Assembly: GCF_900105685.1 (NCBI RefSeq)
Contig: NZ_LT629781.1
Coordinates: 3,100,001 to 3,164,000, forward strand
DNA length: 64,000 nucleotides
Source: Verrucomicrobium sp. GAS474
GTDB taxonomy: Bacteria > Verrucomicrobiota > Verrucomicrobiia > Methylacidiphilales > GAS474
Direction of reading: 5' to 3'
The position numbers and the translations under genes were made by a program. Below, piece by piece: positions 18,709-27,357 of the stretch; position 1 is the stretch's first letter, and the number at the start of each line of letters is the position of its first letter. The notes beneath the pieces are model-generated. The model was not told the DNA's origin and searched no databases. It saw only the letters and a list, made by a program, of their open reading frames with translations.

Positions 18709-18982
18709 CAGAAGCTTTTTCGTTATTCCGGCAGGGCGCGTTGGGGCAGAATTGGCCTGATGGCGCGACGCCGAGCCGAAGCAATACCCGCAGTGGTCTT
18801 GTGAGATCGGCAACAAAGCCAGCAGGCCAATTCTGGCCCAACCCTCCGGGCTGGAGGGATTTTACTTTCCTCCGTTGTTGCTCGCGGCTTATGTGTGTCG
18901 CACACACACCGCGCCGCTCGCGCCTAGGCGGAAAGTAAACTTCCTCACAGCGCGCCCTGCCGGAATAACGAAAAAGCTTCTG
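18709..18982. repeat. 274-bp palindromic element with perfect 32-bp terminal inverted repeats
   Basis: Bases 18709-18740 (beginning CAGAAGCTTTTTCG) are the exact reverse complement of 18951-18982, all 32 positions matching. Inside lie further inverted repeats: 18741-18758 with 18825-18842 (AGAATTGGCCT core, one mismatch) and TTACTTTCC (18862-18870) with GGAAAGTAA (18930-18938). The element would fold into a long stem carrying two hairpin arms. No transposase frame is present and I see no target-site duplication. It ends 2 bp before the ATG of the next gene, so it forms that gene's leader. A MITE-like or REP-derived element is likely. Confidence 0.75.
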
Positions 18983-18984
18983 AT

Positions 18985-19614
18985 ATGGAAACCGCACCGG
19001 CAGCCTCCCCGATCCTCCACCCCTTCCGCCGTCTCTACAATTGGACGATCCACTGGTGCTCGACCCCCTATGCGATCCCGGCCCTCTGCCTCGTCGCCTT
19101 CGCCGACGCCTCGTTCTTCCCGATCCCGCCCGAGGCGATCCTGATCCTTCTCGCCTTCGCCCATCCGAAGAAGTGGTGGCTCTATCCGCTGATCGCCCTC
19201 CCCTTCTCCCTCCTCGGCGCGGTCGTTGGGTGGAACATCGGCCATCATGGCTGGAACCTGATCGGGCCGTGGATGTTCGCCCATATCCCGGGCTTCCACC
19301 CGGAGTTGTTCGACAAGGTCTCCGCCGAGTACCAGAAGAACGCCTTCCTCGTCCTGATCGGCGGCCCGTTCACCTATATCCCGGCGAAGGTCTTCACCAT
19401 CACCTCGGGCATCTGCGGCGTCCCGCTGACGACGCTCCTCATTGCCGACGCCATCGGGCGGGGGGCGCGCCTCCTTCTCGTCGCCTTCCTCATCCGGGCC
19501 TTCGGGGAGAAAGTGCGCGACCTGCTGGAGAATCACTTCAAGAAGTTCATCCTGATCGCGGGATTGGTCGTGATTCCGCTGCTGATTCTGATCAAGGTGC
19601 TCCACTCCCGCTAG
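18985..19614 (+). CDS. YqaA-like membrane protein (VTT/DedA-related)
   Basis: 209-residue multi-pass inner-membrane protein. FADASFFPIPPEAILILLAF and GGPFTYIPAKVFTITSG are the re-entrant, proline-containing segments of the SNARE-associated/VTT family, closest in layout to YqaA. Family members are linked to lipid scrambling or membrane homeostasis, but the substrate here is unknown. The ATG sits 2 bp after the palindromic element, which therefore provides the leader and any ribosome site. The stop TAG shares the palindrome CTAG with the stop of the convergent gene. Confidence 0.78.
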   Translation: METAPAASPILHPFRRLYNWTIHWCSTPYAIPALCLVAFADASFFPIPPEAILILLAFAHPKKWWLYPLIALPFSLLGAVVGWNIGHHGWNLIGPWMFAHIPGFHPELFDKVSAEYQKNAFLVLIGGPFTYIPAKVFTITSGICGVPLTTLLIADAIGRGARLLLVAFLIRAFGEKVRDLLENHFKKFILIAGLVVIPLLILIKVLHSR

Positions 19615-20627
19615 GGCACCCGGAACCGCGCCACCAGCGGGCGGTGATCGCTCGCCGTGGTGGCATCGAGGCCCGGGCCTTCCTCGGGGCGGCTGAGGTA
19701 AAGGAAAGAGCCCTCCGGCTCGAACCGCGTCCGCAGGGAGGCGTTCACCAGCTGGTAATCGATCCGCTCCCGGGTCTTCTTCGGATAGACCACCTCGGTC
19801 CATTGCTCCCCCAGCCGATCGACCAGTGGCAGGGGCCAGAGCGGCGATTCCTTCCCCTTCCCTCCCCACAACGCCCGGAGGCTCCCGCCTTCCTCGGTGT
19901 CGTTCAGGTCCCCCATGACGAGGAGGTCTTCTCCCGGATGCCGTGCCAGGAAGGCATCGGCCTGGCCTCGGAGGGTCTGGGCCTCCTTCCGGCGCACCAC
20001 GGCATCACCCGTCTCCCCGGGCTCCTCCGGCGCGATCTCGATCTCGGCCTTCGACGCGTCGGCCTTCTTCGACTTCAAATGGGCCAGCATCACCCCCAGC
20101 CGATAGCCGGGAGCGACCTCGATCTCGGCGGAGACGAAGCCCCGGTTCACGGAGAAACGGGCCTCGCGCCGTTCCCTCGTCCGCCCATCGACCAGCGTGA
20201 CGGGGAAACGGTCCTTGTTCAGCTCCTCGGCGGCGACGATCGGAAAGCGGGAAAGGAGGAGGAGCTGGATCCGGGTATCGTGGCCCAGCACCGTCGCCAT
20301 GCAGGGATAATCGAGGCCCGCCTGCTTCAGCACCTCCCGGAAGAGATGGATGTTCCGGTCCTGCGGGTCGCGGATGATCTCGGCGACGCCGACGATATCG
20401 GGATCGATCTTGCGGAGGATTGCGACGACGGCGTTGATCTCCGCCGCCGGTTTCATCGCCGAAAGGACATGCCGCCCGTCGATGAAGCGGTCGGTGACGC
20501 CGAAGTTCTCGACGTTCCACCAGCACGCCGTGAAGGTCTTCCCCTCCCCCGCCGCGGCCCGGGGCGGTACGGCGCAAAAAAGCCCCCAGCCCAGCAGGAA
20601 AATCCCGGCAAGGCGGAGGGCTTTCAT
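19611..20627 (-). CDS. secreted endonuclease/exonuclease/phosphatase-family protein
   Basis: 338-residue phosphodiesterase fold. A signal peptide of about 26 residues (MKALRLAGIFLLGWGLFCAV) precedes ACWWNVENFG. Metal and catalytic motifs of the EEP fold are visible: NVENF, AEI (Glu), MGDLNDTEEG (Asp-Asn) and TASDHRPLVARF (Asp-His) at the end. It is likely exported and may degrade nucleic acid or a phosphoester. The ATG at 20625-20627 is preferred because it begins the signal peptide. The gene lies 15 bp past the end of speA, so read-through from speA is possible. Confidence 0.85.
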   Translation of the reverse strand: MKALRLAGIFLLGWGLFCAVPPRAAAGEGKTFTACWWNVENFGVTDRFIDGRHVLSAMKPAAEINAVVAILRKIDPDIVGVAEIIRDPQDRNIHLFREVLKQAGLDYPCMATVLGHDTRIQLLLLSRFPIVAAEELNKDRFPVTLVDGRTRERREARFSVNRGFVSAEIEVAPGYRLGVMLAHLKSKKADASKAEIEIAPEEPGETGDAVVRRKEAQTLRGQADAFLARHPGEDLLVMGDLNDTEEGGSLRALWGGKGKESPLWPLPLVDRLGEQWTEVVYPKKTRERIDYQLVNASLRTRFEPEGSFLYLSRPEEGPGLDATTASDHRPLVARFRVP

Positions 20628-20641
20628 TTCGACGGCGCGGC

Positions 20642-22561
20642 TTAATCGAACTGGAGGTACGTCGACCCCTTCAGGCCCTTTTCGTAATTCTCCAGGAGGC
20701 GCATCCCCTCGTTCGGCTTGAGGACGTCGGCCTTGATCGCCGCGTCGATCTGGGCCTTCATCGCCCGCTCGATCAGGTGGGGATCGTACTGCACCGAGGC
20801 GAGCATCTCCCCGATGCTGACGCCGGGGATCGTCTCCTCGATATAGAAGCCGTCCTCCTCGTCGGGATCGAGGAAGACGTGGGCCTCGTTCACGTTGCCG
20901 AAGAGGTTGTGCTGGTCGCCCATGATGTCCTGGTAGGCCCCCATCAGGAAGATGCCGAGGTAGTAGGGCCGTCCGTCGATCGCGTGGAGGGGGAGCGTCC
21001 CCTGGAGGACTTCCTCGCCGGTGATGAACTCGGAGATCTTCCCGTCGGAATCGCAGGTGATGTCGACGAGGGTCCCCTGGTGGGCCGGTTTCTCGTTGAG
21101 GCGATGGACCGGGGCGATGGGGAACATCTGGCCGAGCGCCCAATGGTCGATCAGGGACTGGAAGAGGGAGAAGTTGCAGAGGAACTGGTCGCCGAGGGAA
21201 TCCTCGAGCTCCCGAATTTCCTTCGGGATCGTCGGCGCGCCGCGGTAGTGGCGGACGATTTCCTCGGCGATTTCCCAGAAGAGGGTCTCGATCTGGGCCT
21301 TCGCCTGGAGGTCGAGGAGGCCGAGGTTGAACCGCGCCTCGCAATCCTCCTTGATCTGGAGGGCGTCGTGGAAGAGCTCCCGGCGGTTCTTCCGGTTCAG
21401 CGTCTGGCGGATCTCGAGGAGATCGGCGGCCAGCTTGTGGGCCGGGACGATGTTCTCCGAGGTCTTCTCCCGCTTCGTCTTCTCGATCGCGCCGAAGACA
21501 TCGACGATGAGGACCGAGTGGTGGGCGACGACGGCGCGGCCGCTCTCGCTGACGAGCGTCGGATGGGGGACCTGCTCCTCGTTGCATATCTCGGCGACGT
21601 TGTAGACGATGTCCCGGGCGTATTCGTTCAGCGTGTAATTGATGCTCGTGTCGTTGGCCGACCGGCTGCCGTCATAGTCGACGCCGAGGCCGCCGCCGAC
21701 ATCGAGGTAGCCGAGGGCGAAGCCTTCCTTCCAGAGCTTCCCGTAGTAGCGCGCCCCCTCGCGGGCCGCCCGCTTCACCGTCTGGATGTCGGGGATCTGG
21801 GAGCCGATGTGGAAGTGGATCAGCTTGAAGCAATGGGCCATCCCGTTGCCCCGCAGGATCTCCGCCGCCTCCAGCAGCTCCGCCGTGGAGAGGCCGAACT
21901 TCGCGTTTTCCCCGCCGGAGAGGGCCCACTTCCCGCCGCTCTTCGTGCTGAGGCGGACGCGGATGCCGATCATCGGCTCGACGTTCATGTTGCGGGAGAT
22001 GTCGATGATCGCCTTCAATTCCTCGATCTTCTCGACGACCATGATGATCGTCTTGCCGAGCTTGCGGCCCATGAGGGCGGTCTCGATGAAGGTCTTGTCC
22101 TTGTAGCCGTTGCAGATCATCAGGCTTTCGAGGTCAGTGTGCATCGCCAGCCCCGCGAAGAGCTCCGGCTTGCTCCCGACCTCGAGGCCGTGGTGGTAGG
22201 GCGCCCCGGCGTCGACGATCTCCTCGACGACCTCGCGAAGCTGGTTCACCTTGATGGGAAAGACGCCGCGGTAGACGCCGCCGTAGCCGGCCTCGCGGAT
22301 CGCCTCGCCGAAGGCCTCGTTCAGCCGCTGCACCCGGTGGCGCAGGAGGTCCTGGAAGCGGAGGAGCATCGGGAACTTCAGGCCGCGCTCGCGGGCGTCC
22401 TCGATCACCTCGGCCATGTCGATCTGCGCGCCCTGCTCCTGGAGCGGGCTGACCGAGATGTTGCCCTTGTCGTTAACGCCGAAATAGCCCGCGCCCCAAC
22501 GATCGATCTGGTACGTCTGAAGTGCTTCCTGGAGATCCCATTGCCCGTCGGGGGTAGTCAT
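20642..22561 (-). CDS. speA: biosynthetic arginine decarboxylase
   Basis: 639-residue PLP enzyme converting arginine to agmatine, the first step of this polyamine route. It starts with WDLQEALQTYQIDRWGAGYFGVN, the SpeA signature. The PLP Lys is Lys104 in VFPIKVNQ, and GGGLGVDYDG is the phosphate-binding glycine loop. Length matches the E. coli family. The promoter TTGCCA-16-TATAGT ends only 7 nt before the ATG, so the mRNA probably begins at or next to the start codon. It is divergent from the nuclease-like gene. Confidence 0.95.
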   Translation of the reverse strand: MTTPDGQWDLQEALQTYQIDRWGAGYFGVNDKGNISVSPLQEQGAQIDMAEVIEDARERGLKFPMLLRFQDLLRHRVQRLNEAFGEAIREAGYGGVYRGVFPIKVNQLREVVEEIVDAGAPYHHGLEVGSKPELFAGLAMHTDLESLMICNGYKDKTFIETALMGRKLGKTIIMVVEKIEELKAIIDISRNMNVEPMIGIRVRLSTKSGGKWALSGGENAKFGLSTAELLEAAEILRGNGMAHCFKLIHFHIGSQIPDIQTVKRAAREGARYYGKLWKEGFALGYLDVGGGLGVDYDGSRSANDTSINYTLNEYARDIVYNVAEICNEEQVPHPTLVSESGRAVVAHHSVLIVDVFGAIEKTKREKTSENIVPAHKLAADLLEIRQTLNRKNRRELFHDALQIKEDCEARFNLGLLDLQAKAQIETLFWEIAEEIVRHYRGAPTIPKEIRELEDSLGDQFLCNFSLFQSLIDHWALGQMFPIAPVHRLNEKPAHQGTLVDITCDSDGKISEFITGEEVLQGTLPLHAIDGRPYYLGIFLMGAYQDIMGDQHNLFGNVNEAHVFLDPDEEDGFYIEETIPGVSIGEMLASVQYDPHLIERAMKAQIDAAIKADVLKPNEGMRLLENYEKGLKGSTYLQFD

Positions 22562-22568
22562 TTGGCGG

Positions 22569-22596
22569 ACTATAAGAAGCGGCGGGGTTTTGGCAA
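22569..22596 (-). promoter_or_regulatory. sigma70-type promoter of speA, positioned for a leaderless mRNA
   Basis: On the minus strand TTGCCA (22596-22591) and TATAGT (22574-22569) are separated by 16 bp. Only 7 bases separate the -10 from the ATG at 22561, so the expected transcription start falls on or beside that codon. No Shine-Dalgarno sequence fits in the gap. Confidence 0.6.
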
Positions 22597-22730
22597 TGCA
22601 TCTGCAGGTTCCACGAAAGATTTTTCACGACTGACACAATGCCCTCGCGGAGCGAGAAAGAAAAACAGGGGAAAAGCAACTGGCATTAAGGCCGGTTCGG
22701 GCCTGTTTGGTCCCCCTCCCATCGCTTGGC

Positions 22731-22759
22731 TTGTCAACCCGGCTCCGGATGTTTAAATA
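22731..22759 (+). promoter_or_regulatory. candidate promoter of the bifunctional-nuclease gene
   Basis: TTGTCA (22731-22736) is followed after 16-17 bp by TTAAAT/TAAATA (22753-22759). The -10 ends about 7 bases before the GTG at 22766, so the transcript would begin at or near the start codon. The -35 is strong and the -10 only moderate. Confidence 0.45.
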
Positions 22760-22765
22760 GGCCCA

Positions 22766-23242
22766 GTGAAATCCGACGTTGTGCCCGTCCGAGTCGAGGG
22801 CGTCTTCCCGACCGAGCAGCAGGGCGTGGCCATCATCCTGGGGAACGAGGAGAAGGTCTTCGTCATCACCGTCGATTCCTACGTCGGCCGCGCCATTGCC
22901 CTTTCCATGCGGGACGAGCGGAGCGAGCGCCCCCTCACCCACGAGTTGATCGGCCTGATCTTCGACGCCTTCGACATCGCCATCGACCGCGTCGTGATCA
23001 ACGACCTGCGGAGCAACACCTACTTCGCCCGCATCATCCTGAAGGCCGAGAACGAGGTCCACCAGAAGATCATCGAGATCGACGCCCGCCCGAGCGACTG
23101 CCTCGCCATCGCCCTGGCCAAGAAACGCCCGATCTTCGTCAGCCGCGAGGTCTGGGACGAGGTCGAGGACGCGACCGAACTGCTGGAAAAGATGCGCCAG
23201 GCCCGCAAGGACGCCGGGAACGAAGGCGAAGAGCCGCTTTAA
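22766..23242 (+). CDS. bifunctional nuclease-family protein (BFN/DUF151)
   Basis: 158-residue cytosolic protein spanning the conserved BFN domain. ILGNEEKVFVITVDSYVGRA, DLRSNTYFARIILK and DARPSDCLAIALA are its recognisable blocks. Family members have reported DNase/RNase activity in plants and are a common single-domain protein in bacteria, with an unclear role. The frame starts at a GTG, and I see no Shine-Dalgarno before it. A second in-frame GTG lies five codons later. The last 20 residues are acidic and less conserved. Confidence 0.85.
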   Translation: MKSDVVPVRVEGVFPTEQQGVAIILGNEEKVFVITVDSYVGRAIALSMRDERSERPLTHELIGLIFDAFDIAIDRVVINDLRSNTYFARIILKAENEVHQKIIEIDARPSDCLAIALAKKRPIFVSREVWDEVEDATELLEKMRQARKDAGNEGEEPL

Positions 23243-23278
23243 TCAATTATAAGGACCGATCAGGACCTCTCTCATCCC

Positions 23279-23659
23279 ATGAAAATCGCCGCCCATATCG
23301 CCGGAGCCCTGCTCGGCCTCCTCTTCGTCGTCTTCTCCCTCATGGTACTCCTGAAGCTCGCGCCGACGCCCTCCCTCCCGCCGGGCCCCGCGGCCTCCTT
23401 CATGGACGCCTTCGTCCCCACGGGCTACATGACGTTCGTGAAAGTCTGCGAATTGATCGGCGGCCTCCTCGTCGCCATTCCCCGGACGCGAAACTTCGGC
23501 CTCCTCGTCCTCGGGCCGATCATCGTGAACATCCTCGCCTTCCACCTCTTCATCACGAAGGGGGCGGGGCTCTTCGAGCCGGTGCTGATCCTGATCTGCC
23601 TGCTCGCCGCGTTCCTGCTGTGGAGCGGCCGCAAGGCCTTCGGCGGCCTGGGCCGCTGA
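23279..23659 (+). CDS. small DoxX-like membrane protein
   Basis: 126-residue protein with four predicted membrane helices: residues 5-27, about 50-66, 70-92 and 98-115. The segment FMDAFVPTGYMTFVKVCELI followed by GGLLVAI resembles the second and third helices of DoxX/DUF4870-like proteins. A function cannot be assigned. It lies 36 bp after the BFN gene on the same strand and may be co-transcribed with it. Confidence 0.65.
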   Translation: MKIAAHIAGALLGLLFVVFSLMVLLKLAPTPSLPPGPAASFMDAFVPTGYMTFVKVCELIGGLLVAIPRTRNFGLLVLGPIIVNILAFHLFITKGAGLFEPVLILICLLAAFLLWSGRKAFGGLGR

Positions 23660-23714
23660 CGGCAGCCCACGCCGTCGAGTTCCTGCGGCCTGGCGGCGGG
23701 GTTCCCGACGTCGT

Positions 23715-24905
23715 TTAGTACGTCGACCCGATCAGCTCTTCGCCGAGCGCGTAATCGATCTCCGCGCCGTCCTCGATCGCCGCTTTCAGGGGCCGATGGC
23801 CCTTCGCGTCTTCCTCCGTCAGCAGGAGGGGATTGAGGCGGTGGATCGCCAGCAGGAAGGCCTTCAGCGCCTCGGGGCTCTTCGTCGCCTTGAAGAGGTA
23901 ATAGACCACGTTCCGCTTTTCCTCGCCCCGGTCGTTGACGCCGAGGCCGTAGGCCAGGAGGAGCGCGGCGAGGTCGAGGCGGCGGTTTTCGAGCGCCAGG
24001 AGGAGGGGCGAGGCCTTCGCCGTCTTCGTCGGGTCCCATGCCGTCACGCCCTTGTTCTCGAAGCAATTCACGATCAGCTGCCGGTTGCCCCGCTCGATGA
24101 AGCCGAGGACTTCGATCCGGGAGGGCTCGGGCTTCATCACCGCCTTCTTCGACATCGGGAACTGCGGCGTCAGCAGGGAACCCCAGGCGGAACGCTCCTC
24201 CAGCGGACGGATGAGGGACTTCTCGCCCCGCTCCTTGGCAAGGTCGAGGGGGGTCTTCCCCTCCAGGTCGGGCGCGGTCGGATCGGCGCCGTAATCGAGG
24301 AGGCGGATCATGATCGTCCCGTTGTCGGCGAGGTTCACCGAGAGATGGAGCGGCGTCCGGCCCTTGTCGTCGGAGAGATTGACGATCGCCTTGCGGTCGA
24401 GCAGCTGCTCGACGTTCAGCATCTGCCCGGAGACGACGGCGGCATGGAGCGGGGAAGACTGGTCGACCGGATGGCGGATGTTCGCGTCGCCCTTTCGGGC
24501 CAGGAGGACGGGGAGGAGGCTGTCGATCAGGCGGGTCGCGGCGGCGGCGTGCATGATCGTGCCGTAGCGGGTGTGGGGGCTATTGGGATTCGTTCCGGCG
24601 CGGAGGAGGTACTCGACCATCACCGGCGTCTTCGCGTCGATCGCCTCCTCGAGAGGATGCTTTCCCGCGCTGGGGCTGAGGCGGTCGACCTCGAAGCCGA
24701 GCCGCTTCAGCGACTCGATGCAGCGGCAGGCATTCTTCTGGATCGCAATGCTGAGCAGATCGGACCCTTCGAGCCGGATCGAGACGGCGGAGACCTTGAG
24801 CCCCGCGATGCAGCGGACCAAGAATTCGGGATCGTCGCCCATCAACGATTTGGCGATCCCGTCGTACATCATTTCGGGCGTCATTGCCTTTGATCCTGCC
24901 ATCAT
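23715..24905 (-). CDS. ankyrin-repeat protein
   Basis: 396-residue protein with at least five ankyrin-type repeats. The clearest are KHPLEEAIDAKTPVMVEYLL, SSPLHAAVVSGQMLNVEQLL and GRTPLHLSVNL, then KTPLDLAKERG, with more degenerate copies at the C-terminus. It has no signal peptide or membrane helix, so it is probably cytosolic and mediates protein contacts. The ATG at 24903-24905 is chosen because a strong AGGAGG lies 4 nt before it. An ATG 15 bp upstream contains that ribosome site within its coding part. It converges on the DoxX-like gene. Confidence 0.8.
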   Translation of the reverse strand: MMAGSKAMTPEMMYDGIAKSLMGDDPEFLVRCIAGLKVSAVSIRLEGSDLLSIAIQKNACRCIESLKRLGFEVDRLSPSAGKHPLEEAIDAKTPVMVEYLLRAGTNPNSPHTRYGTIMHAAAATRLIDSLLPVLLARKGDANIRHPVDQSSPLHAAVVSGQMLNVEQLLDRKAIVNLSDDKGRTPLHLSVNLADNGTIMIRLLDYGADPTAPDLEGKTPLDLAKERGEKSLIRPLEERSAWGSLLTPQFPMSKKAVMKPEPSRIEVLGFIERGNRQLIVNCFENKGVTAWDPTKTAKASPLLLALENRRLDLAALLLAYGLGVNDRGEEKRNVVYYLFKATKSPEALKAFLLAIHRLNPLLLTEEDAKGHRPLKAAIEDGAEIDYALGEELIGSTY

Positions 24906-25216
24906 AACTCCTCCTGCCATAAATTCACTCCCTTGAAAATAACGGCGACCGATTCATCCGCTTTAAAGCCGGTTCCGTCCGATTGGTGTTTTTTGGATTC
25001 CCTAAAAATTCCGTCGTAACTCACTCAAAACAAAAGTAATACGAAATTCAACAGAAATTAACGCAATTTTCACAGTCTAATATAAAACAAATAGATCACG
25101 TCGGTAAAACAAGCCCCTCCTACGGCATTAAACTCGCGCCAAAACCGCGACTTGAAGTCCGGCCCGGAGAGCGTCACCTTTTCTCGTCCTTGCCCCCACC
25201 CCGAAAGCGGGTAATA
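24906..25216. other. AT-rich divergent intergenic region
   Basis: This 311-bp gap between the ankyrin gene and panC is far richer in A and T than its surroundings, especially 25000-25110. No open frame of note is present. It must carry promoters for both directions. The best-looking plus-strand one is listed separately; I could not define a minus-strand promoter. Confidence 0.5.
25058..25086 (+). promoter_or_regulatory. candidate promoter upstream of panC
   Basis: TTAACG (25058-25063) and TATAAA (25081-25086) are separated by exactly 17 bp inside the AT-rich gap. The -10 is near consensus and the -35 weaker. The transcript would have a leader of roughly 120 bases before panC. Confidence 0.35.
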
Positions 25217-26077
25217 ATGTCACATTCCATGCGTCGCATCACTTCGCCCGACCTCATGCAGCAATTGGCCCTCCGGTGGAAACGGGAGAAAGTGGGACAA
25301 AGAGCCCGGATTGCCCTGGTCCCGACCATGGGCGCGCTCCACGAGGGCCATGCCGAATTGATCCGCCAGGCGCGCAAGCAGGCCGCCCACGTGATCGTCT
25401 CCCTCTACGTGAACCCGACCCAGTTCGGCCCGAAGGAAGACCTCTCCCGCTATCCCCGTCCCCTCGACGCCGACGCCGCCCTCTGCCGCCGCCTCGGCGT
25501 CGATGTCCTCTTCAACCCCGCGAACCTCTACGCCCCCGACCACAGCACCTGGGTAACCGAGGAGGCCGCCTCCCTCGGCCGCTGCGGCGGATCGCGTCCC
25601 GGCCACTTCCGGGGCGTCGCCACCGTCGTCACGAAGCTCTTCGCCCTCACCCAGCCCGATCTCGCCTTCTTCGGCCTGAAGGATGCCCAGCAGCTCTCCG
25701 TCATCGAGCGCGTCGTCCGCGATCTCGCCCTTCCCGTCCGGATCGTCCCCGTCGAGATCGTCCGGGACCGGGACGGCCTCGCCCTCAGCTCCCGCAACCG
25801 CTACCTCACCCCCGCCGAGCGGAACCGGGCCCTCGCCCTCCCCCTCCTCCTCCAGGCCGCCGTGGTCCAGCCCGCCCCCGCCGCCTGGTTCCGCACCCAC
25901 ATCACCCGCCTTCCCGGGCTGACGCTCGATTACGTCGAGGCCGTCGACGGCCGCCTCTGCGCCGCCATCCGCGTCGGCAAGACCCGCCTCATCGACAATC
26001 TCCCGCTCCTTTCCCCGGCTCCCCGAAAAAGAGCGAAAAGAGTGAAACAAGGCGTCCGTTCCCGTCGTCTAGCCTAG
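25217..26077 (+). CDS. panC: pantoate--beta-alanine ligase
   Basis: 286-residue cytosolic enzyme that joins pantoate to beta-alanine with ATP, giving pantothenate for coenzyme A. The nucleotidyltransferase HIGH-like motif is PTMGALHEGH (His42, His45). YVNPTQFGPKEDLSRYPR, GLKDAQQL and RDGLALSSRNRYL complete the family pattern. I use the ATG at 25217. A TTG 27 bp upstream and an ATG 12 bp downstream are alternatives. Its stop lies 2 bp before the amidase gene, so the two should be translated from one mRNA. Confidence 0.93.
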   Translation: MSHSMRRITSPDLMQQLALRWKREKVGQRARIALVPTMGALHEGHAELIRQARKQAAHVIVSLYVNPTQFGPKEDLSRYPRPLDADAALCRRLGVDVLFNPANLYAPDHSTWVTEEAASLGRCGGSRPGHFRGVATVVTKLFALTQPDLAFFGLKDAQQLSVIERVVRDLALPVRIVPVEIVRDRDGLALSSRNRYLTPAERNRALALPLLLQAAVVQPAPAAWFRTHITRLPGLTLDYVEAVDGRLCAAIRVGKTRLIDNLPLLSPAPRKRAKRVKQGVRSRRLA

Positions 26078-26079
26078 CC

Positions 26080-27327
26080 ATGCCTGCCGCCGTGAAGTTC
26101 AAGCTCCGCCTCCTTTTCCTCCTGCTCCCGCAGCTGTTCCTCCTCTTCCCCGGACTCCTCCGGGCCGAGAACACCAGCTGGCACCTCGTCACCCGCAACC
26201 ATCGGGACTACCTCCCCCTCGCCGATTTCTGCGCCTTCTACGAATTCCCCTCCCCCACCGTCAACGACAACCACCGCCTCTCCGTGAAGGGGCCGCGCGG
26301 GCAGATCACCTTCGAGGCCGACAGCACCCGGATCACCTACAACGGGGTCTGCCACTACCTCAGCTTCCCCGTCCTCGCCGAAGAGGGCGGCTGGTACGTC
26401 TCCCGCATCGACCTCGCCTACTTCTTCGAGCCCCTCCTCCGTCCCGCCAAGATCGCCACCGACAACCCCTTCAAGGGCGTCATCATCGACCCCGGCCACG
26501 GCGGGGCCGACAACGGTGCCTACTCGACCCAGGGCGGCATGGAGAAGACCTACACCCTCGACACCGCCTTCCGCCTGGAGCGGCTCCTCCAGTCCCGGAA
26601 CGTCACCACCGTCCTCACCCGCCGCCGGGACGAGTTCATCCCCCTCGAGGAACGGGCCCGCTTCGGCGAACGCTATCCCGATTTCCTCTTCGTCAGCATC
26701 CACTTCAACTCGGCGGGCCGGGGCGCGCGCGGCCTCGAGACCTATGCCGAGACGCCGCGCGGCGCCTCCTCCACCAGCTCCGAGGGCTCCCTCCGCCAAT
26801 CCGACTTCGAGAACGTCCCCGGTAACGAGGAAAACCCCCTCAACATCCTCCTCGCCTCCTCCATCCACCGGCGCATCTCCAACGGCCTCAACCCCGGCGA
26901 CCTCGAGGCCGACCGGGGCGTGAAGCGGGCCCGCTTCGTCGTCCTCAAGGAGAACCCCCTCCCCGCCACCCTCGTCGAGGGAGGCTTCCTCACGAACCCG
27001 CTCGAGTCGCGCCTCATCGCCCAGACCGCCTATCGCCAGAAGCTCGCCGAATTCATCGCCGACGGCATCGGCGATTTCCTCCGCAGCACGAAGTCCCCCC
27101 TCGCCGCCGCCTTCCGCGCCTCGTTCTCCGAGCCGAACCTCGAACCCGGCCCCCCTTCTTCCCCGCCCTCCGCGCCCGCCGTCCTCAACATCCCGACCGC
27201 CCCCGCCGTCCCCGAGCCCGCGCCCGAGATCTCCACCGTTCCCCCCGCCATTCCCTCCGATCCCACGGCCATGGCCCCCATCCCTCCGGCGCAGCAAACT
27301 CAGCAACCCCAGCAGGCCCAGCCCTAG
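26080..27327 (+). CDS. N-acetylmuramoyl-L-alanine amidase, Amidase_3 family
   Basis: 415-residue exported zinc amidase that cleaves the peptide stem from peptidoglycan. The signal peptide spans about residues 1-29 (LLFLLLPQLFLLFPGLLRAE). A region of about 100 residues follows. The catalytic domain starts at FKGVIIDPGHGG with zinc ligands His140, Glu155 and His208, and LVEGGFLTNP provides the catalytic Glu. The last 75 residues are Pro/Ala/Gln-rich, possibly a wall or protein-binding tail. The gene is 2 bp after panC and 30 bp before a two-component kinase. Confidence 0.9.
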   Translation: MPAAVKFKLRLLFLLLPQLFLLFPGLLRAENTSWHLVTRNHRDYLPLADFCAFYEFPSPTVNDNHRLSVKGPRGQITFEADSTRITYNGVCHYLSFPVLAEEGGWYVSRIDLAYFFEPLLRPAKIATDNPFKGVIIDPGHGGADNGAYSTQGGMEKTYTLDTAFRLERLLQSRNVTTVLTRRRDEFIPLEERARFGERYPDFLFVSIHFNSAGRGARGLETYAETPRGASSTSSEGSLRQSDFENVPGNEENPLNILLASSIHRRISNGLNPGDLEADRGVKRARFVVLKENPLPATLVEGGFLTNPLESRLIAQTAYRQKLAEFIADGIGDFLRSTKSPLAAAFRASFSEPNLEPGPPSSPPSAPAVLNIPTAPAVPEPAPEISTVPPAIPSDPTAMAPIPPAQQTQQPQQAQP

Positions 27328-27357
27328 GACGACGCCACCGGTTCCACCCCGCAGGCC

